Assembly (NCBI RefSeq): GCF_002368095.1
Contig: NZ_AP018228.1
Coordinates: 207,563-271,562 of the forward strand
DNA length: 64,000 nt
Source: Calothrix parasitica NIES-267
GTDB taxonomy: Bacteria; Cyanobacteriota; Cyanobacteriia; Cyanobacteriales; Nostocaceae
Reading direction: 5' to 3'
Shown: piece after piece, positions 20,201 through 35,200 of the stretch
How the letters are laid out: each line of letters begins with the position of its first letter
How positions within the stretch are numbered: the first letter of the stretch is position 1
Notes under the pieces: model-generated
What the model saw: only the letters and a program-made list of their open reading frames with translations
Database searches by the model: none
Told to the model about the DNA's origin: nothing
Translations under genes and position numbers: made by a program

Positions 20201-23200
20201 CCGTAGTATACTCAAACTTCGGAACTGCAATACTATAAGAGCCAGTTTTCCTTGCACCATCCCACGGTGGTGACTGAGTACGAATCATTCCATCTTCACC
20301 CACAATCCCTGACTCTTCCATAAGCCAAATCGGATTGTATGTACCAGTTTCATCTGGTAATTCACCTTGACGCATGAAGAAGACTTCTGTGCCAGGTTCC
20401 AATCCGTAGGTATTTGGAATTGCTAATTGTGCAGCTATATCTAACGCATCATCACCAACATTTAATTCAAACGCTCCAGCAAAGGTAAAATTATCTTCTG
20501 GAATTTCAAGCGGTAAATTATCCTTGGTAATCTGCTTAATACTGACCTTAGTGTTTTCCTGCAAAGCCCCAGGTGCTATCATTACCATCGAACCATCAGC
20601 AGATTGCACCGCACCACCATCAGTTCCCAAAGTAGCTTCATTCAAGTGCGGAAGCTCCACTCGCACCGGAAGCACATACTCCGCAGCCCCATGAAATACA
20701 GTAACATTAGCTAGCCCTTCATCAAGTGCAGTAATCAACCCATCTTCAGTTACCTGCAATACCTCAGAATTACTAGCAAAATAGCGAGTTCCCGTAGAAG
20801 CATTTCTCAAGTCGGGAGAATCAATTTCACCTTCAATACCAACTAATATTTGACGTTTAACACCTTCTACCAGCGTTACTGCTCCTGGGTATACGTTTAA
20901 TCCCTGGGATTCAGCCAGAGCTACATTAAACTCAGCTTCATTAGTAGGTATTCCTAAATCCCCAACCCGAACCGCAGTAACAGCAGATATCCCATTTTTC
21001 CGTACACTAACAATCTCAACCCCATCACTGACTCCACTAAGCACCCCATAATCATTAATATCTGCAACCAACCCACTCTCAGAACCAAACTTCACATAAG
21101 AAGCAGGTAAAATAACATCCTCCTGGTCAGCAAAATCACCAATCACCACCAGTTGGGTACTCTCCCCAGCATCCAATCTAGGACTGCGATTAACAATATC
21201 CAAATTAATCAAAGGAGCATCGCTGACATCAACTGTTATAGTTACTGGTTTAGCAGAACTGAAACCATCATCAGCAATCAAATCAAAACTACCAGCACCG
21301 AAATACCCATCTTCCGGAGTAAACCTCACAGACTTCCCATCAGGGGTAAAGCTAACCCTTCCATTTGATGAATCACCAAGACGGAAGTAAATTGGGTCTC
21401 CTTCGGGGTCGGTAGCTATTGTATCTAAATCAATAAAGGCTTCTAAATCAGTGTGGGTAAGAACAGTAGTCGGAGTAACTATCGGTGCCAGGTTAGCAGC
21501 AAAGCCATAATTGCTACCCAAAATCTGCATATCAGCAGCATTTAACACACCATCCCGGTTGAGGTCGTAGTCAATAACGTAATTATTACCATTAATCTCA
21601 GTTGCTAGTAAATTACTGTCATTTCCATCAACCGTACCGTTTCCATCCAAATCACCAGCAATTCGGAGAGTGAGGGAGTGAGAGAGGGAGGGAGTGAGGG
21701 AGATTAGATTTAATCCGGGGTTATCTATTGCGAATAGTGCGTAGTTTTCATCTTGAGCAACTGGGGTTAACCCTGCAATGGTTGGTAAAGAACCACCAGT
21801 AACTTCCGCACTTACCAACACTATTCCTGTAGCGGTAGATTCAATTTCACCTTCACGTAAACCAAAGGTATATTGTTCAATTCCCCCAGTTGAATCACCT
21901 TCAACTTTTAAACCATTCCATTCAAAAGCACCACCTAAATCCCTTCGTATATCGGTGATTTGAGGAGTTTCACCATAAGTAATTGATTCCCCACCACTTC
22001 CAGGATTTCCGCTGACTATGGTGAGGTAAGTTGTAGAATCATTACTTCTTACTTCTTCCTTCTTACTTCTTACTTCAGAACTGTAACCGTAGCGCTGTAC
22101 TTTTCCAGTAGATAAATTCCTAGCAGCCACGAGATTCCCATCTTGATAATCGTAAACTACTTTGGTTCCATCGGGAGCAATTATTTCTTTTAATAATCCT
22201 TCTTCGTTGCTAACAAACTGTGCCGTTTCCCCAGTAGAGGAAGTTATTCCACTATCGCTGTAAACCAAACTTATTCCATTTGGTGCAATTTGCTCGGTAA
22301 TTCCTTTCTTACTATCAATTAAATATTGCGTTCCATCTGCATCAGTTAAAGTAAATTCGGCTCCGTCAAAATCCCCACTCGCTGGGTTATAAGCGAAACC
22401 AGTATTTAGTTCGTAAAAACGATTTCCGGCCAAAGTTAGATTTGCGATCGCCGAATTTAGCGTAAACTTAACTCCAGTATCAGCAACCCATTCGGGGGAA
22501 TAGTAAGTTAAGCCAGAAATTTCTTGCTTTTTGGGAGTAAATGTAAATCCGACACGTTCCCCAGTTGGAGTATTGAGATAAAGTCTCGTTCCAATCCGGT
22601 ATGGTTCGTAAACTCCCAATTCTTCTCTTCCAGTCAAAGGAACGTTGGTTTGAATATCAGTATCTGTACTAAATCTCCAAGTGTTATCTAGGGAATTGTA
22701 AGTACGAGTGAGGGAGAGAGGGAGGGAAGAAGTTCCATCATTATTTCTTCCTTCTTCCTCCTTCCTTCTTCCTTCAAAGTTATATGTTAAATCAGTTTCG
22801 GTGCGGGTATAAGCAGACGTTTTCGCGGTATTATTAATTTCGACAACGGTATCTGTAGTGGAAGTACGACCGCTAATATCAGTTGCTGTCAATCGCAGTT
22901 GATAGAATCCGTTAATTAACTTATTCGAGTCAATTTGTGCGAGTTTTTCATCACTAACTGTATTATCACCACTCGCAATAGTCGTAAATTCTTTTTCACC
23001 AAATTCTGCTATTTCTAATTTCCAACTATCAAGATTAATATCATCAACTTCACCAACGATGTCAGTTAATTTATTAATTTTATTTGCGTTGATATCAGAA
23101 TTTAATTCTACAATCGGAGCATCATTATCAAGAGGATTGCGGACTTTAATTACCGTAGAAGTTTCACCAATTCTACCATCAGCATCGGTTGCAGTTGCTT

Positions 23201-26200
23201 CAACTAAAAGTTTACCGGGGGTTGTTGGAATAATCTCGAATCGACCAAATTTATCAAGTATTTGGGTTTCTCCATCAACTTTAACGGTAAGGTTATCAAT
23301 TTCAGCAAAGCTATCAGCAAAAGCTGTGACGATAACGTTTTGATTTGGAGTTACAGCAAAGGAAGGTGTTAAATCGAGATTGACAGTTGGATTTTCTGCT
23401 GTTAAAGCAACTTTAATTAAAGAATTTTCAGTTACGGTAGATATTCCGTCACTAACGGAGAAATTAATACTGTAATCACCAACTTGTCCGGGATTTGGAG
23501 TCCAGTTGAATTCCCCAGTTTGTTTATTTAAGGTTGCACCTTCTGGTAAATTATCAGCAGCGTAGGTAAATTGTGTATCGGAATCAAGGTCGGAAGCGTT
23601 TAACGTAAAATTGAGGGTTTGACCTAAAGCAATACCACGGTTAGAAACTTTTAATTCAGGATTGCGGTTACTGTCGGTGATGATGATATTAACATCTCGT
23701 TTACCGACTGCTCCAGAAGCATCAGTAACTTCAAAGGTTAAAGTATATTGTCCAGCTTGATTGTAATCGGGTTTCCAGTTGAATTCTCCGGTACGAGTAT
23801 TGAACGTAGCACCTTTGGGGAGATTGATAATTGGGGAGAATACAACTCCTTCTACATCGTAATCAACAGCATTTAAGTTAAATATTAAGCGTTCGTTTTC
23901 TCTAGCTGTTTGAGTAACTAGGGGAATAATTACGGGGGAACGGTTGGTGTTTTCTACTTCTATAGAAAATGTTTGTTCGGATTGAAGGTTTCCATCAGTA
24001 GCGATGATGGTAATATCTTTGTAAAATCCTGCTTGAGAATAGTTTGGTGTCCAGGTTAATAAACCTGTTTTTGCATCGAGAGAAGCGTTTTGAGGAAGAT
24101 TTTTCGCGCTATAGGTAATTGTATCGTTATCGGAATCGGTAGCTGATAAGTTTAAGGTAAAAGCTTCTGCTTCTTTAATCGTGATAATTCCGTTTTCGGA
24201 TAAGTTGGAAATTGGATTTATTTGTAATTGGGGAGCGGTATTTGAATTACGAACAACAATATTAAAGGTTTGAATATCGCTGAATTTTTCATCATTGTTA
24301 CCATTTCCACTATCCGTTACTTTAATCGTGACGGGATAAGTTTTGTTTAAAACATCTACATCTGTTGCTGATAATTTCCATTCAAAGGTAGCTTTACCGT
24401 ATTGGATTTTAGGGGTAAAAGTAATTCCAGAAGGTAAATCTTGTTGATTAAGGATTTCAAAATTGAGATTATCTTGATTATTATCTTCAACTAAAACATC
24501 AAATTCGAGAGTTTCTCCAAGAACAGCAACTTTATCACCAATATATTGAATTTGAGGTGCGTCGTTATTACCTAAAATGTTGATATTAAAGGTTTTTTCT
24601 GTATAAAGTGGAGTTTCTGAATCGGTACGGTTGATTTCTTCTGCTATTAACGTAAAGGTGTAACTTCTACTAATATCTTTATCTGTAGGAGAAATTTTTA
24701 ATTTAGCAGTTCCATCACCGTTATCTACAAAATCAATAAATTCAGGAATTCCAAATCCAGCTTCTCTTTCTCTAATTAAACTTAACTGTAAATTATCATT
24801 TTCAGCATCGGTAACTTCAATCGTAATATCTTGAATATCTCCTTTATTTAAAGAAATATTTTCAAAGTCAACAATTTCCGGAGCGCGATTGGTATTGTAA
24901 ACGGTGATGGGTATGGTTATAGAAGTTGTAGCGTTGAATCCAGTTTCATCTCCATCGTCAGTTGCTGTAAAGGTAACTTTGTAATTTCCATCATCTTCAA
25001 AATCAGGAGTCCAGGTAAAGATTGCAGTATCTTTATCAAATTTTGCACCATCAGGAAGTCCGGAAACGGTATAGTTAACTGTTGGTTGACTACCTTCTAA
25101 TATAGTTAAATCACCATCAGCATTTCTTTCTTGTGGTACAAAATCTGGATTATCTGGGTCAAAAGCAAATGCTCTAAATCTTAACTGTTGACCTTCTTGG
25201 ATATACCATTTATCAATATTTTCAAATACTGGAGCAGCATTTGCATTGAGGACGGTTATTTTAGCATTTTGGGTGACAATAGATTCCCCATCGCTAACAA
25301 TAAACGGAATTTCAAAATCTCCAGCTTGGAAAAATGCTGGTGTCCATTCAAATAATCCGGTGTTGGGGTCGAGTTTGGAACCACCGGGAAGCAATCTGCT
25401 ACTGTAGGTTAAGTTATCTCCTTCTGCATCGTTAGCAAATAATTGAATTCTGACACTTTCCCCTTCTCTAACAAATTTAGAAGGTATGGTTTTAAAGGTG
25501 GGAAGTTGATTTGTTGCTTCAATTAGGAATGTAGCTGTTTGTGTAATTCTTTCTTCACCATCGGTAACTGTGAATTCTACATTTTCATAAATACCAGCAC
25601 TATTATTACCGGGAGTCCAGGTTAAAACACCGGTTTTTGCATCGAATACAGCACCAGGGGGAAGGTTATCAGCCCAGTATATTAGTTTATCGTTATCTTG
25701 GTCTGTTGCTGTTATTTGTAATTGTAGAGTTCTTGCTTCTTTTGCGTTTATTTGAAGAGAATTTTCGTTTTTGTTTACAGTTGCTCCACTAATAGCAGAA
25801 ATGTTGTTAAATACAGGTTTATTATTTCCACCGGTGACGTTAATTGTAAATTCTTGAAGGGTATATCCACCGCGTTTATCAAAAACGTATAATTCTACTG
25901 TGGTATTTACCGGACTTTCTTGATTTGGATTCCAGGTAATTAAACCGTTTTCTGAGACGGACATTCCTTCTGGAGCGTTTTCTAACAAATATCCAAATTC
26001 TACACCGTCGGAATCTGTAGCTGAAATTTGATAACTATATTGATTATCAACAATTGCTGTTGTTACCGGATTGGAAGTAATTGTTGGAGCAGCATTAGGA
26101 TACGGTAGTGTATAAATTCCTGGTGCTAATTCAACTCTATAAGCATCTGGGTTAAAGACGGTGATAGTACGATTAGTAATTGATTCACCAACCTTGAGGG

Positions 26201-29200
26201 TTCCATCTTGCAAACCCCAGCGTAAATCAACTAGGAAAGCACCGTCTGTATTTTGACCAACTGCACCAATTACTTCACCGTTAAAATACTGTGATGGGTC
26301 GAGAACCAACATCAAGGGTAATTTTAAATCTTGGTCGGAGGTATTGGTGATGGTAACGTCATAAGAAACGGTTTGATTTTGTCTGTTGGAGCGAGGATTA
26401 TCAAACTTGAATTCTACTAGGTCAGAAAAATTGGAAATTGCGGTAAATTGAGCGTTATAACCGTTTTCCATTTTCAATCCAGCACTACTTTCTAAGCTGG
26501 ATGAAACACTAATTTTATATTCTCCTGCATTTATTCCATTAAATTCCAATAATGCAGTCCGATTAATCTTATCGTATCTAACCGACAGCGGATTAATTAC
26601 ATTTCCAGCAATATCGATTAATTGATAGTTGTTGGGATTAAATACAGAATTTTCAGCATCGATATTACCTTCAAACATATCGGTGTCAAAGGTAATGCTA
26701 ATCTTACCCTGGGGTAAAGCAACTGTAGAACCCGGTGCTGGGAATACAGCTTTTACATCGGGAGATAATACCGGATTGAAAATATCAATTTGATTGCTTT
26801 GAGCTACCAATATTTTACCGTCGGGAGTTGTTTCGACAATCTCTCCACGACTTCCACCTTCAGCAATGGTTATTGATTCTAAACTAGCAGTATCTACCAT
26901 ATGTAGTTTACCGCTGTTATCGGAAACGAATATTATGTCTTTTAATTGAGAATCTTGTTGACCAAAAGCAATTGAGTCGATAGGAGAATCAAATTCGACC
27001 ATCAATGTTGCTTTCCCATCTTCGTTAAAACTAATTATATTTCCACGTTTGGGATAGGTTGTAGCCCATAATGTTTTATCACGAGGATTAATCGCTAAAT
27101 TATCTACCCGAATATCGCTATAGTGATTAAATTCTTCTGTCTCGGGATTAAATACTTCTATTCCGTTACCGGAAGCAACATATATTAAACCACTATCTGA
27201 ATTAATTGCTAAACCAGTGGTAATACTGTCACCATATTCTTTGATAATTTGACCGGATTGTGGGTCAAGTTTAATTAAAGCACTACCACCGGTAACTCCC
27301 CACAAGAAACCATTTTTATCTATAGCTAAATCAAAGACGGGATATTCAAGAATTGCAAATGGTGAAGTAGCTTCTCCACCTTCTCTATCAAAACGGTACA
27401 ACGAACCACGATTACTACCACCGGAAGCAATTACATCACCGTTATCAAGAACCAATATAGCCATTGCTCCAATATCACCATGACTTTGCTCTATATTGGT
27501 TACAAAGGATTGTGCTGTGAACGGATTTATTACTCTATCAAATTCAGGTTTATTATTATCCGAAAGTAGGGTGGGAATTTCTGCTTTTCTAGCTTCAATA
27601 AATAATTCGTTGGTAGATGGTTGTTCTTCCCTTTCTGGACGAATAATTTCTGGTTGACTGGTTTCTGCGACGACTGGTATATTACCCAAATTGACAGTAG
27701 AACCATCCGCAGGTGTATTAATTCCTAAAACTGGTTGTTCTGTATTTCCTGCATTATCTGTAGCGAGAGCGAGGAATTCGTAGGAACTGTCAGCTTTTCC
27801 ACTAAATATAGCTTCTGTATCGGTGGTTTGTTGCTGCCAAATTTTAAAGTCACCACCGTTTTCTGCTACATATACTGTAACGTGTTTAATTCCAGAACCA
27901 GAAGAGTCATCAACAGCTTTCCAACTGACTAAATAATCTTTACTCCCAGCAATTTTTTGTAGAGTATCGTATTTGGAATTTTCAGCATTAACTTCTTCAC
28001 CCAAAGCTCTTACGTTAACTTTAGTACCGGGTGCTGTTCCATCAGCGATATTAACCGTTTCTGCTGTATCGATAGGAGCAGCATTATTATAAAATACCCT
28101 AGCGCTAGAGTTTATTACTGCACCAGTTGCAATATCAGATGAAGGTAATACGGTATAGGAGACGAAACCAGAACCAATATTTTCTTCCGTGTTGGGTAAT
28201 AATAAACCGATATCTGGATTTTGAATTAGTTCTCCGGTTTTGGGGTCAATTGCTTGAATTAACCAGCTTACGGTCTTAGTTTCTATTTCTAATCCAGCAC
28301 TAATTCGTAAATTAAACCCTTTACTTTCACTAAAATCAAATTCCCCTTGGAAGAAACCACGTCCGGTAGGAATATTTATTTCAATATCACCTAAACGTAA
28401 ATCTCCTAGTTGGAAGGTACGGGGGTCTAAATCATCGTCTAATTTAGAAACAATTCTGACTTCTCCTACAGCTGATGTAGAAGTGGAAGAAGTTTCAAAG
28501 TTGATTGTATAGGGTAATTGAGCATTTAAAGGAATAAAATTCTCTTCACCATAACCAATTGGTCCGGTGATGGATGCTAATTTATTGTCTACTCCATCTA
28601 CATTAAAGAATTTATCGAAGGAAGGACGGGGTACTTCTACGGTTGGTGGTAAATCAACTCTTGCTTTTCTAAATGGTACGTATACGTTAAATGCTTGGGA
28701 ATGAGTTGTTTGAGTTAACTTTTTGTCAAATTTACTCAAATCTGGAATATCATTACCGGTTTCATTATTAGGATTGTGTCCGTACCATTCTCTGACCTTA
28801 CTAAAGAAGGAAACTAAATCCCCATCAGTTAATATTGAATCACCAGCAGGTCCTAATAATAAACCACTTGCTAAAGTTGCCATTAAACTGATAACTTTAG
28901 TATTTTCTCGAATTGGTGGAATACCATCTTTCGGACGTAATAACCCTGCTGTTTCTAAAGCTGCTAAATAAGAGTTTGTCCAGGTTTCTTGATTGGAAGC
29001 AAGATTAACTAAAGCTGTAGAAGCTGATTTATCATTTAAGATAGCTTGTCGTAACTTTAATGCTTCTGACGTTTGTTCTGCAATAAATTCATCCCTACTC
29101 ATTACTGTAGCGGTTGCGAGGATGTTGAATTTAAATGCTATTTGTTCATCGCTAATACTTTCTAGTAAATCTGGGTCTTTTTCCAGTAATTCTTTTAATC

Positions 29201-32200
29201 CTGGATAAACATGAGCATTAAAGGTTCTACCGACATATCCAGCATTTGGTAAATCAACAACATAACCAGGTGCTAATATTCTACCGTCAGTATTGACATC
29301 GGAAATTAAAGAAGCCCAAGGTACATCATCTGATAATTTATCATCATCTGGTTCTCCTCGTAAATTCGAGGTGAATTGTACGTAAGGTAATCCTTCTAAA
29401 TCTTTCCTTTGAGAATCTGGAACTAGAAAATCGGATAATAAACTCAATAATTTATTTTCTCCTAATTCCGGAACACCAAATTGGAAGTGAACGTAGGGAG
29501 TATCAATATTAGTTAAACTCTGTAACGACACACCATAAGTTCCCACTTCACCTGGAGCTATAACTCTTGGTCCTCCCAAACCAATTGTCACATCTTGTTC
29601 AATTGCTCTTTCTACCAAATAACGATAAGGTAATACTGCTTCTTCCCCATTGGGATTAATTACTTTGACATCATATAAACCATGAGGAGCGTTGGTAAGG
29701 TCAAAGATTGCTTGAATATGAGTATTGTCTACAACCTTGTAATTTACAGGAATATATTCAGCAATTCCCGGTCTAACAAGTTTAACAACTGCTTTATCGT
29801 TAAATTGCGCTCCATAGATATTTGTTGTAACGTAACGACTGTCACCACCTCTATCTGTAACTACATCCGTAACTCCAAAAGGTAATTCCTCTGCAATTAA
29901 ACTTACACTATTTGCTCCATCACCTTTAGCAGTACGAAGGAGAACGTAATATTTTCCTTGTTTAGTATTAGATACCGTTGCTGTTTGTTTATCTCCAATT
30001 ATTCCAGTAGAAGCTGCATCATATTCTACCCCGGATGGTACTTCATTGTATTTAACGAAAATTTCGTTGAAAGCAGCTTCTTCACCATTTAAGGTAATAC
30101 GTAAGGTTTGACCTGCTTTTACATCTATTTCATAAAGTCTTTCTCGGTCTTGGGTTAAATTAATATCTTCTTCAAGTAAATTTAACTGTAGGGATTCAGC
30201 ATTAATTTTTAATGTATCGGTAGAAAGTACAGTATTATTTTTCTCACCAATACCAAAACCTTCCCAAACTTGATTATAAACATCGTTACGGACGATGATA
30301 CGGTAATCTTCAGTTGGATTTAAAGCAGGGAGATAGGTTGTTAATGTTGCTTCGTAACTAGAATTTTCTGCTAATCCTTGATTGTATTGGTAATATCCTA
30401 ATAAAGTATCGTTGATATCCCAATCATTATCTTTAGAAAGGTAAACAGCATCCGACCATCTTGTAGAAGTGGGATTATCGCTTTGATTATCTACTTTCCA
30501 GGTAATTTCTACTTGTTCTCCAACATTTCCACTATTGTTGCTAATTTTAATGCTTGAATTATCAACAACTAAATCAACTTCTGGAGGACGTTCAATAATT
30601 AAAGCTTGGTCGCTGTGTTTATCGTTATTATTTTCCTTATCACCCTCATAAACCTTTCCACGGGGTTGTCTTTGAGTTGGGTCGGTGACTACAAAAACGT
30701 AATAAGATGCGCTATCAATTGCTTCGTTATTATATAATCCAGCTAGATTTACAGGAATGTTGAGAATTTTATTTGTGACAGTATAGCTGTTATCACCTGT
30801 TGACGGTAGAATACGTTCTTGGTCTTCAAAACCTAAGAAAATATCTTTATCTAAATCAAGGTATTGGTCGCGAGATAGATAAATTAAATCAGTCCATTTC
30901 TGTTGTGTAGAAGGTGTATCACCATCTCCGAGATTTGTAACTGTATAGTCAATACTGAAAGATTGTCCTGCTATCGCTTTTGAATTATCTGCGTTTATTT
31001 TTACCTCTGTTACCTGTAAATCTGCTGAGGGTCGTAAGGTAACTGGTAGGGAAGTTGATGAAATATTGTTGTCTTCGTCGTCGAATTCCGGTACTCTTGC
31101 TAACGTGCGATTAACAGCTTCATAGCTGATACGATTGGGGTCAAATATATCTTTAACTAAGTTGGAATCGGTAAATACTAATAGTTGATAATTACCGTCG
31201 ATTCCTTCTGGTAGGGTAATTCTTGTTTTACCCGTATATTTATTATTTTCTTGATGCTGTAGAATACCTTTACGTTTATATTGTCCTAAATAAACGTCAC
31301 TGCTATCTAAAGAACCGTCTTGAGAAAGATAAACTCTATCGTACCAAATACTTTCTCTTGTATCCCTGGTTCCATTATTGATGACATCCCAGGTTACTTC
31401 AATTATTTCTCCTGATTGAACTCCTGAAATTTGGTCAATCTCTGAATATCTAACGTTGGAAATTTGTAAATCAGCTTCTCGATAAGTAATTGGAATGGAT
31501 TTACTTAATAAATTATTGCTGGTGTCTTCATGAACCCGGTATTCAAAACTTTCTCTTCTTGAATCGTTGTTTCCTTGTTCTGGTAAACTACCACTGAATC
31601 CAGCGGTATTTCTGTCGTAACTCTTATTAGTGCTGACGTGAATAAAATATTCTCCATCATAACCAGGTGGTAAAGTAACTTCTGTACTATTAGTGTAAAT
31701 ATCTCCTTTACCGAATTGTTCTTTAGGACTATAAGGAACAAAACCTATTTTTGTAGACTGGTCTTTATTAAATACAGGTTTATCAGAAATCCAAATTTCA
31801 TCATACCAATAACGAGTTCCTTCCCAAACTGGTTCTCCGTTATTTCTTACCGTCCACTCAATTTTTGTCTTGTCCCCGGAATAATTTTTATCTTCTATGG
31901 GTTGAACTTCAATACCAATTACTTCTAAATCACTTTGGGTTGTAGTAATATCTTTTTGTAAATTTTCCTCATTATTATTCGTATAAACTCCTTCCCAAAC
32001 ATTTTTCCCAGCGTTGGTTTTGACAATAATATATTTACCTTGAACACCAGGAGATAATATTGTTTCCAATTCTCCTGTATAACCTTCCCTTCCTGCTAAT
32101 TTACTATTACGTTGATATGTTCCTAAATACCATTTTTTAGCACTTTTATCTGATAAGGTTGGTTTGTCAGAAATATATACCTCGTCATACCAATAATCTT

Positions 32201-35200
32201 CTTCCGTTGCGATATCGGCTATATTATTAACTTCCCAAGTTATTTTAATTCTTTCTCCAGCTTCTGGATTTGGAGTTTCGTCTATTTTGATATTAGATAC
32301 TGTTAAATCTGGTGATGGTTGTAATTTAACTGTGATTGGTCTTGATGAAAAGTTGTTAAAATCAATTTCGTTTTGTGGATTATTGTCAGAATTATTATTT
32401 GTATCGTCAGAACTATCTAAATTGGAATTATTGCTAAAAGTATCTTCTGTAACTTCTTCATTAGAATCCGACCATACGGTTATATAATACTGACCGCTAA
32501 TTTGATTGGGAATTTTTACTGTTACTTCTTTTTCATAATAGTTGGTGACATCAATGCTGTCGTTTGAAGTTTGTAATCCACCATTATGAGTAAAATTATC
32601 TAATAATATATCACCAAGTTCTGCTTGAGGTCTTCTATTCGGTTCGGTTGTTAACCAAACACTATCCGTCCATCTATCTCTATCCGTTTCTTCTACACCT
32701 TGATTGGTTACTTTATAGCTAACTTTGATTTCCGAACCTTCAAATGCTTCGCTAATTACTTTTACGTCACTGGTTACTAAATCTGATGGTTTTAGCGATT
32801 CAATTTTTATTTTTTGAGCTAGTTCATTAGTTTCATCTCTTGGATACTCATCTATTTTATTCCCAACATCAGTTTTAACAATTATATATGCTTCACCACG
32901 AAGATATTTGGGGATATCAAAACTTTCTGAAACGACGGTACGATAACTATCTTTAGTATTAGGAATATTGCTACTAGTATTTGTATTTAATGGTTCTAAT
33001 GCTGCACCATTAGTAAAACTACCAATTAATATATCGTCGTTACTATATTTTCCATCTAAAGATAAATATACGTTATCCGTCCAGGTTCCAGTTGCTGCTA
33101 CCGTTCCTCTATTTACTACTGTAAACTCGATTGAATCTTTTGGTATTGTACCTCCTGCTGCTAAAACATCTGGTACTTTAATTGTGTCTAATTCTATTTG
33201 TAAATCGGGACGGTCGGGTAAACTGATATCTATGGTATTAAATTGTATTCCTGTGTTGTCCTTACTGCTATTGTTAGTATCATTAATTTCATAAAGAGAT
33301 TTACTAACATTGGTTTCAACTACAACTTTGTATCTACCTTCAATTCTTTGATTTAATGTAAATGTTTCGGTACGTCTATAGTTTTTACCCGCTCCGATAT
33401 CACCATTGTATGTAAAATTTCCTAAATAATAAGTACTAGGATTAGTTACTCCAACTTGTTCTAGATATATATTATCTACCCAACTACCAACAGCATTTTT
33501 AATTGTACTTTTATTTTTTACTTCCCAGGTAACATCTATTTTCTCACCTGCTGTTGCTGTATTAAATACCGTAACGTTATTTACTGTTAAATCTGGAGCA
33601 GGAGCAGGTGTTATTGCTATTAAATTTTCCTTATTATCTTTACTGTTATTATCGTCATAAATTGATTCGTATAGATTGCTGTTGTTTTCTCCGGTAGTGA
33701 CTTTAAAGTAGTAATTATCTGCTTTTAATTCCAGGGGAAGTTTTATGTTTACTGTTCTAGAATATGTGTTTTCACCATCAAGGTTTGATAAAACTCCTAT
33801 ACGGTCAAATCTTTGACTGTAAACTGAATTACCTTGTGAATCGTATAAAACAACGCTGTCGCTCCAGGAATTGGTATTTGTAACGGTTATTCCTTGGTTT
33901 TTAACTGTCCAGGTAAGTTTTACAGTTTGTCCCGATTCTACTTCTGTAGTTTCTGTTCTAACGTCTGTAACGATTAAGTCTGAATATGGAGATGTTGCTA
34001 CGAAGAATGGTTTCTCAGCTTTATCTAAATTATTATCCTTTAATCCGTTTTCAAAGATTGAAGACAATCCTGTTTCTACATAAAGATTATATTTCCCTTC
34101 AAACCCTGGTGGTAATTGAATGTCTTCTGACCTAATGTAGTAAGAGGTTTCTTGATTAATAGAATTTGCATCTAGGAAACCTGTGTGGTCAAAAGTTGCA
34201 ATTACAATATCGTCGGTAATTCCATTACCGTTTGTGATGTCTTCATCAACTGATGCAATTATACGGTCTTCCCATTTGTCGGTTTTTCCTATCCCAGTTC
34301 CGATGTTTGTTACTTTCCAATCAACTTTTATTGTTGCTGGATTACCGATTGCTTCTTTTGTAACGCTGATGTCAGATACTTCCAAATCTGCGTAGTCTGC
34401 TAGGGTTATTTGTAGCTTTTGGTGGACGGTGTTTTCTTCTGCGTCGTTTGTAGCGTTTAATTCACCGATATTTCCTGTAGCGTCGGTGATTACGTATAGA
34501 TATTTTTCTCCGCTGATATCTAGAGGTAAGTCTATTTCTGCATCTTTTGAATAGCTTTGTTTAGATGTTAATCCACTGTCGTGTTGGATTTCTTTGATTA
34601 AATCGCTGTTGCTAGCGGAAAATTTCTCTGGGGAATCGTCTGATAGGTAAACTCTGTCTATCCAAGTTCCGGATGTAGTTGCGCTTCCGTTGTTGATTAC
34701 TTCCCAATTTAAGGATATTGTATCGCCGGAGGTTGGATTTGTATTTACGGAAGTTATGGTTGGGATTAAATCAACACGACCTACAGTTAGTTTACCAGTT
34801 GATACTCCTCGGTTGTTGTTTTCTTTAGTTCCTTCGTATATCTTGTCTTCCGAATCAGTAACCACAACAATTCTATAGTCACCGTCTGCTATATCTGATG
34901 GTAGGGTGAAAAGATAATTGTCTACAGGAGTTAATTGAAGGGGTTGTATTGTATTAGCTGTATGAGTGAAAGATTTTTGAGATATAGCTTTTGTTAATAA
35001 TTCATTAGTATTGGTGATGGAATTATAATCTTGTTCGGATACTAAATAAACTTCATCAGTCCAAGTACCGCTAGCATTTGCATCCCCGATATTATATACA
35101 TCCCAACTAATTGATATATTATCGTTGGGTTGTGCTCTTTCGTCTACAACAACGTTACGAACTTCTAAATCGGGTAATGGTATTGGCTTTTCTGTTATAT

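Noticed and set aside
22090..22800. Full RHS/YD toxin system
   Set aside because: Only a short RHS-like segment exists in the middle of the giant protein; no terminal toxin with hyper-conserved core and no immunity gene.
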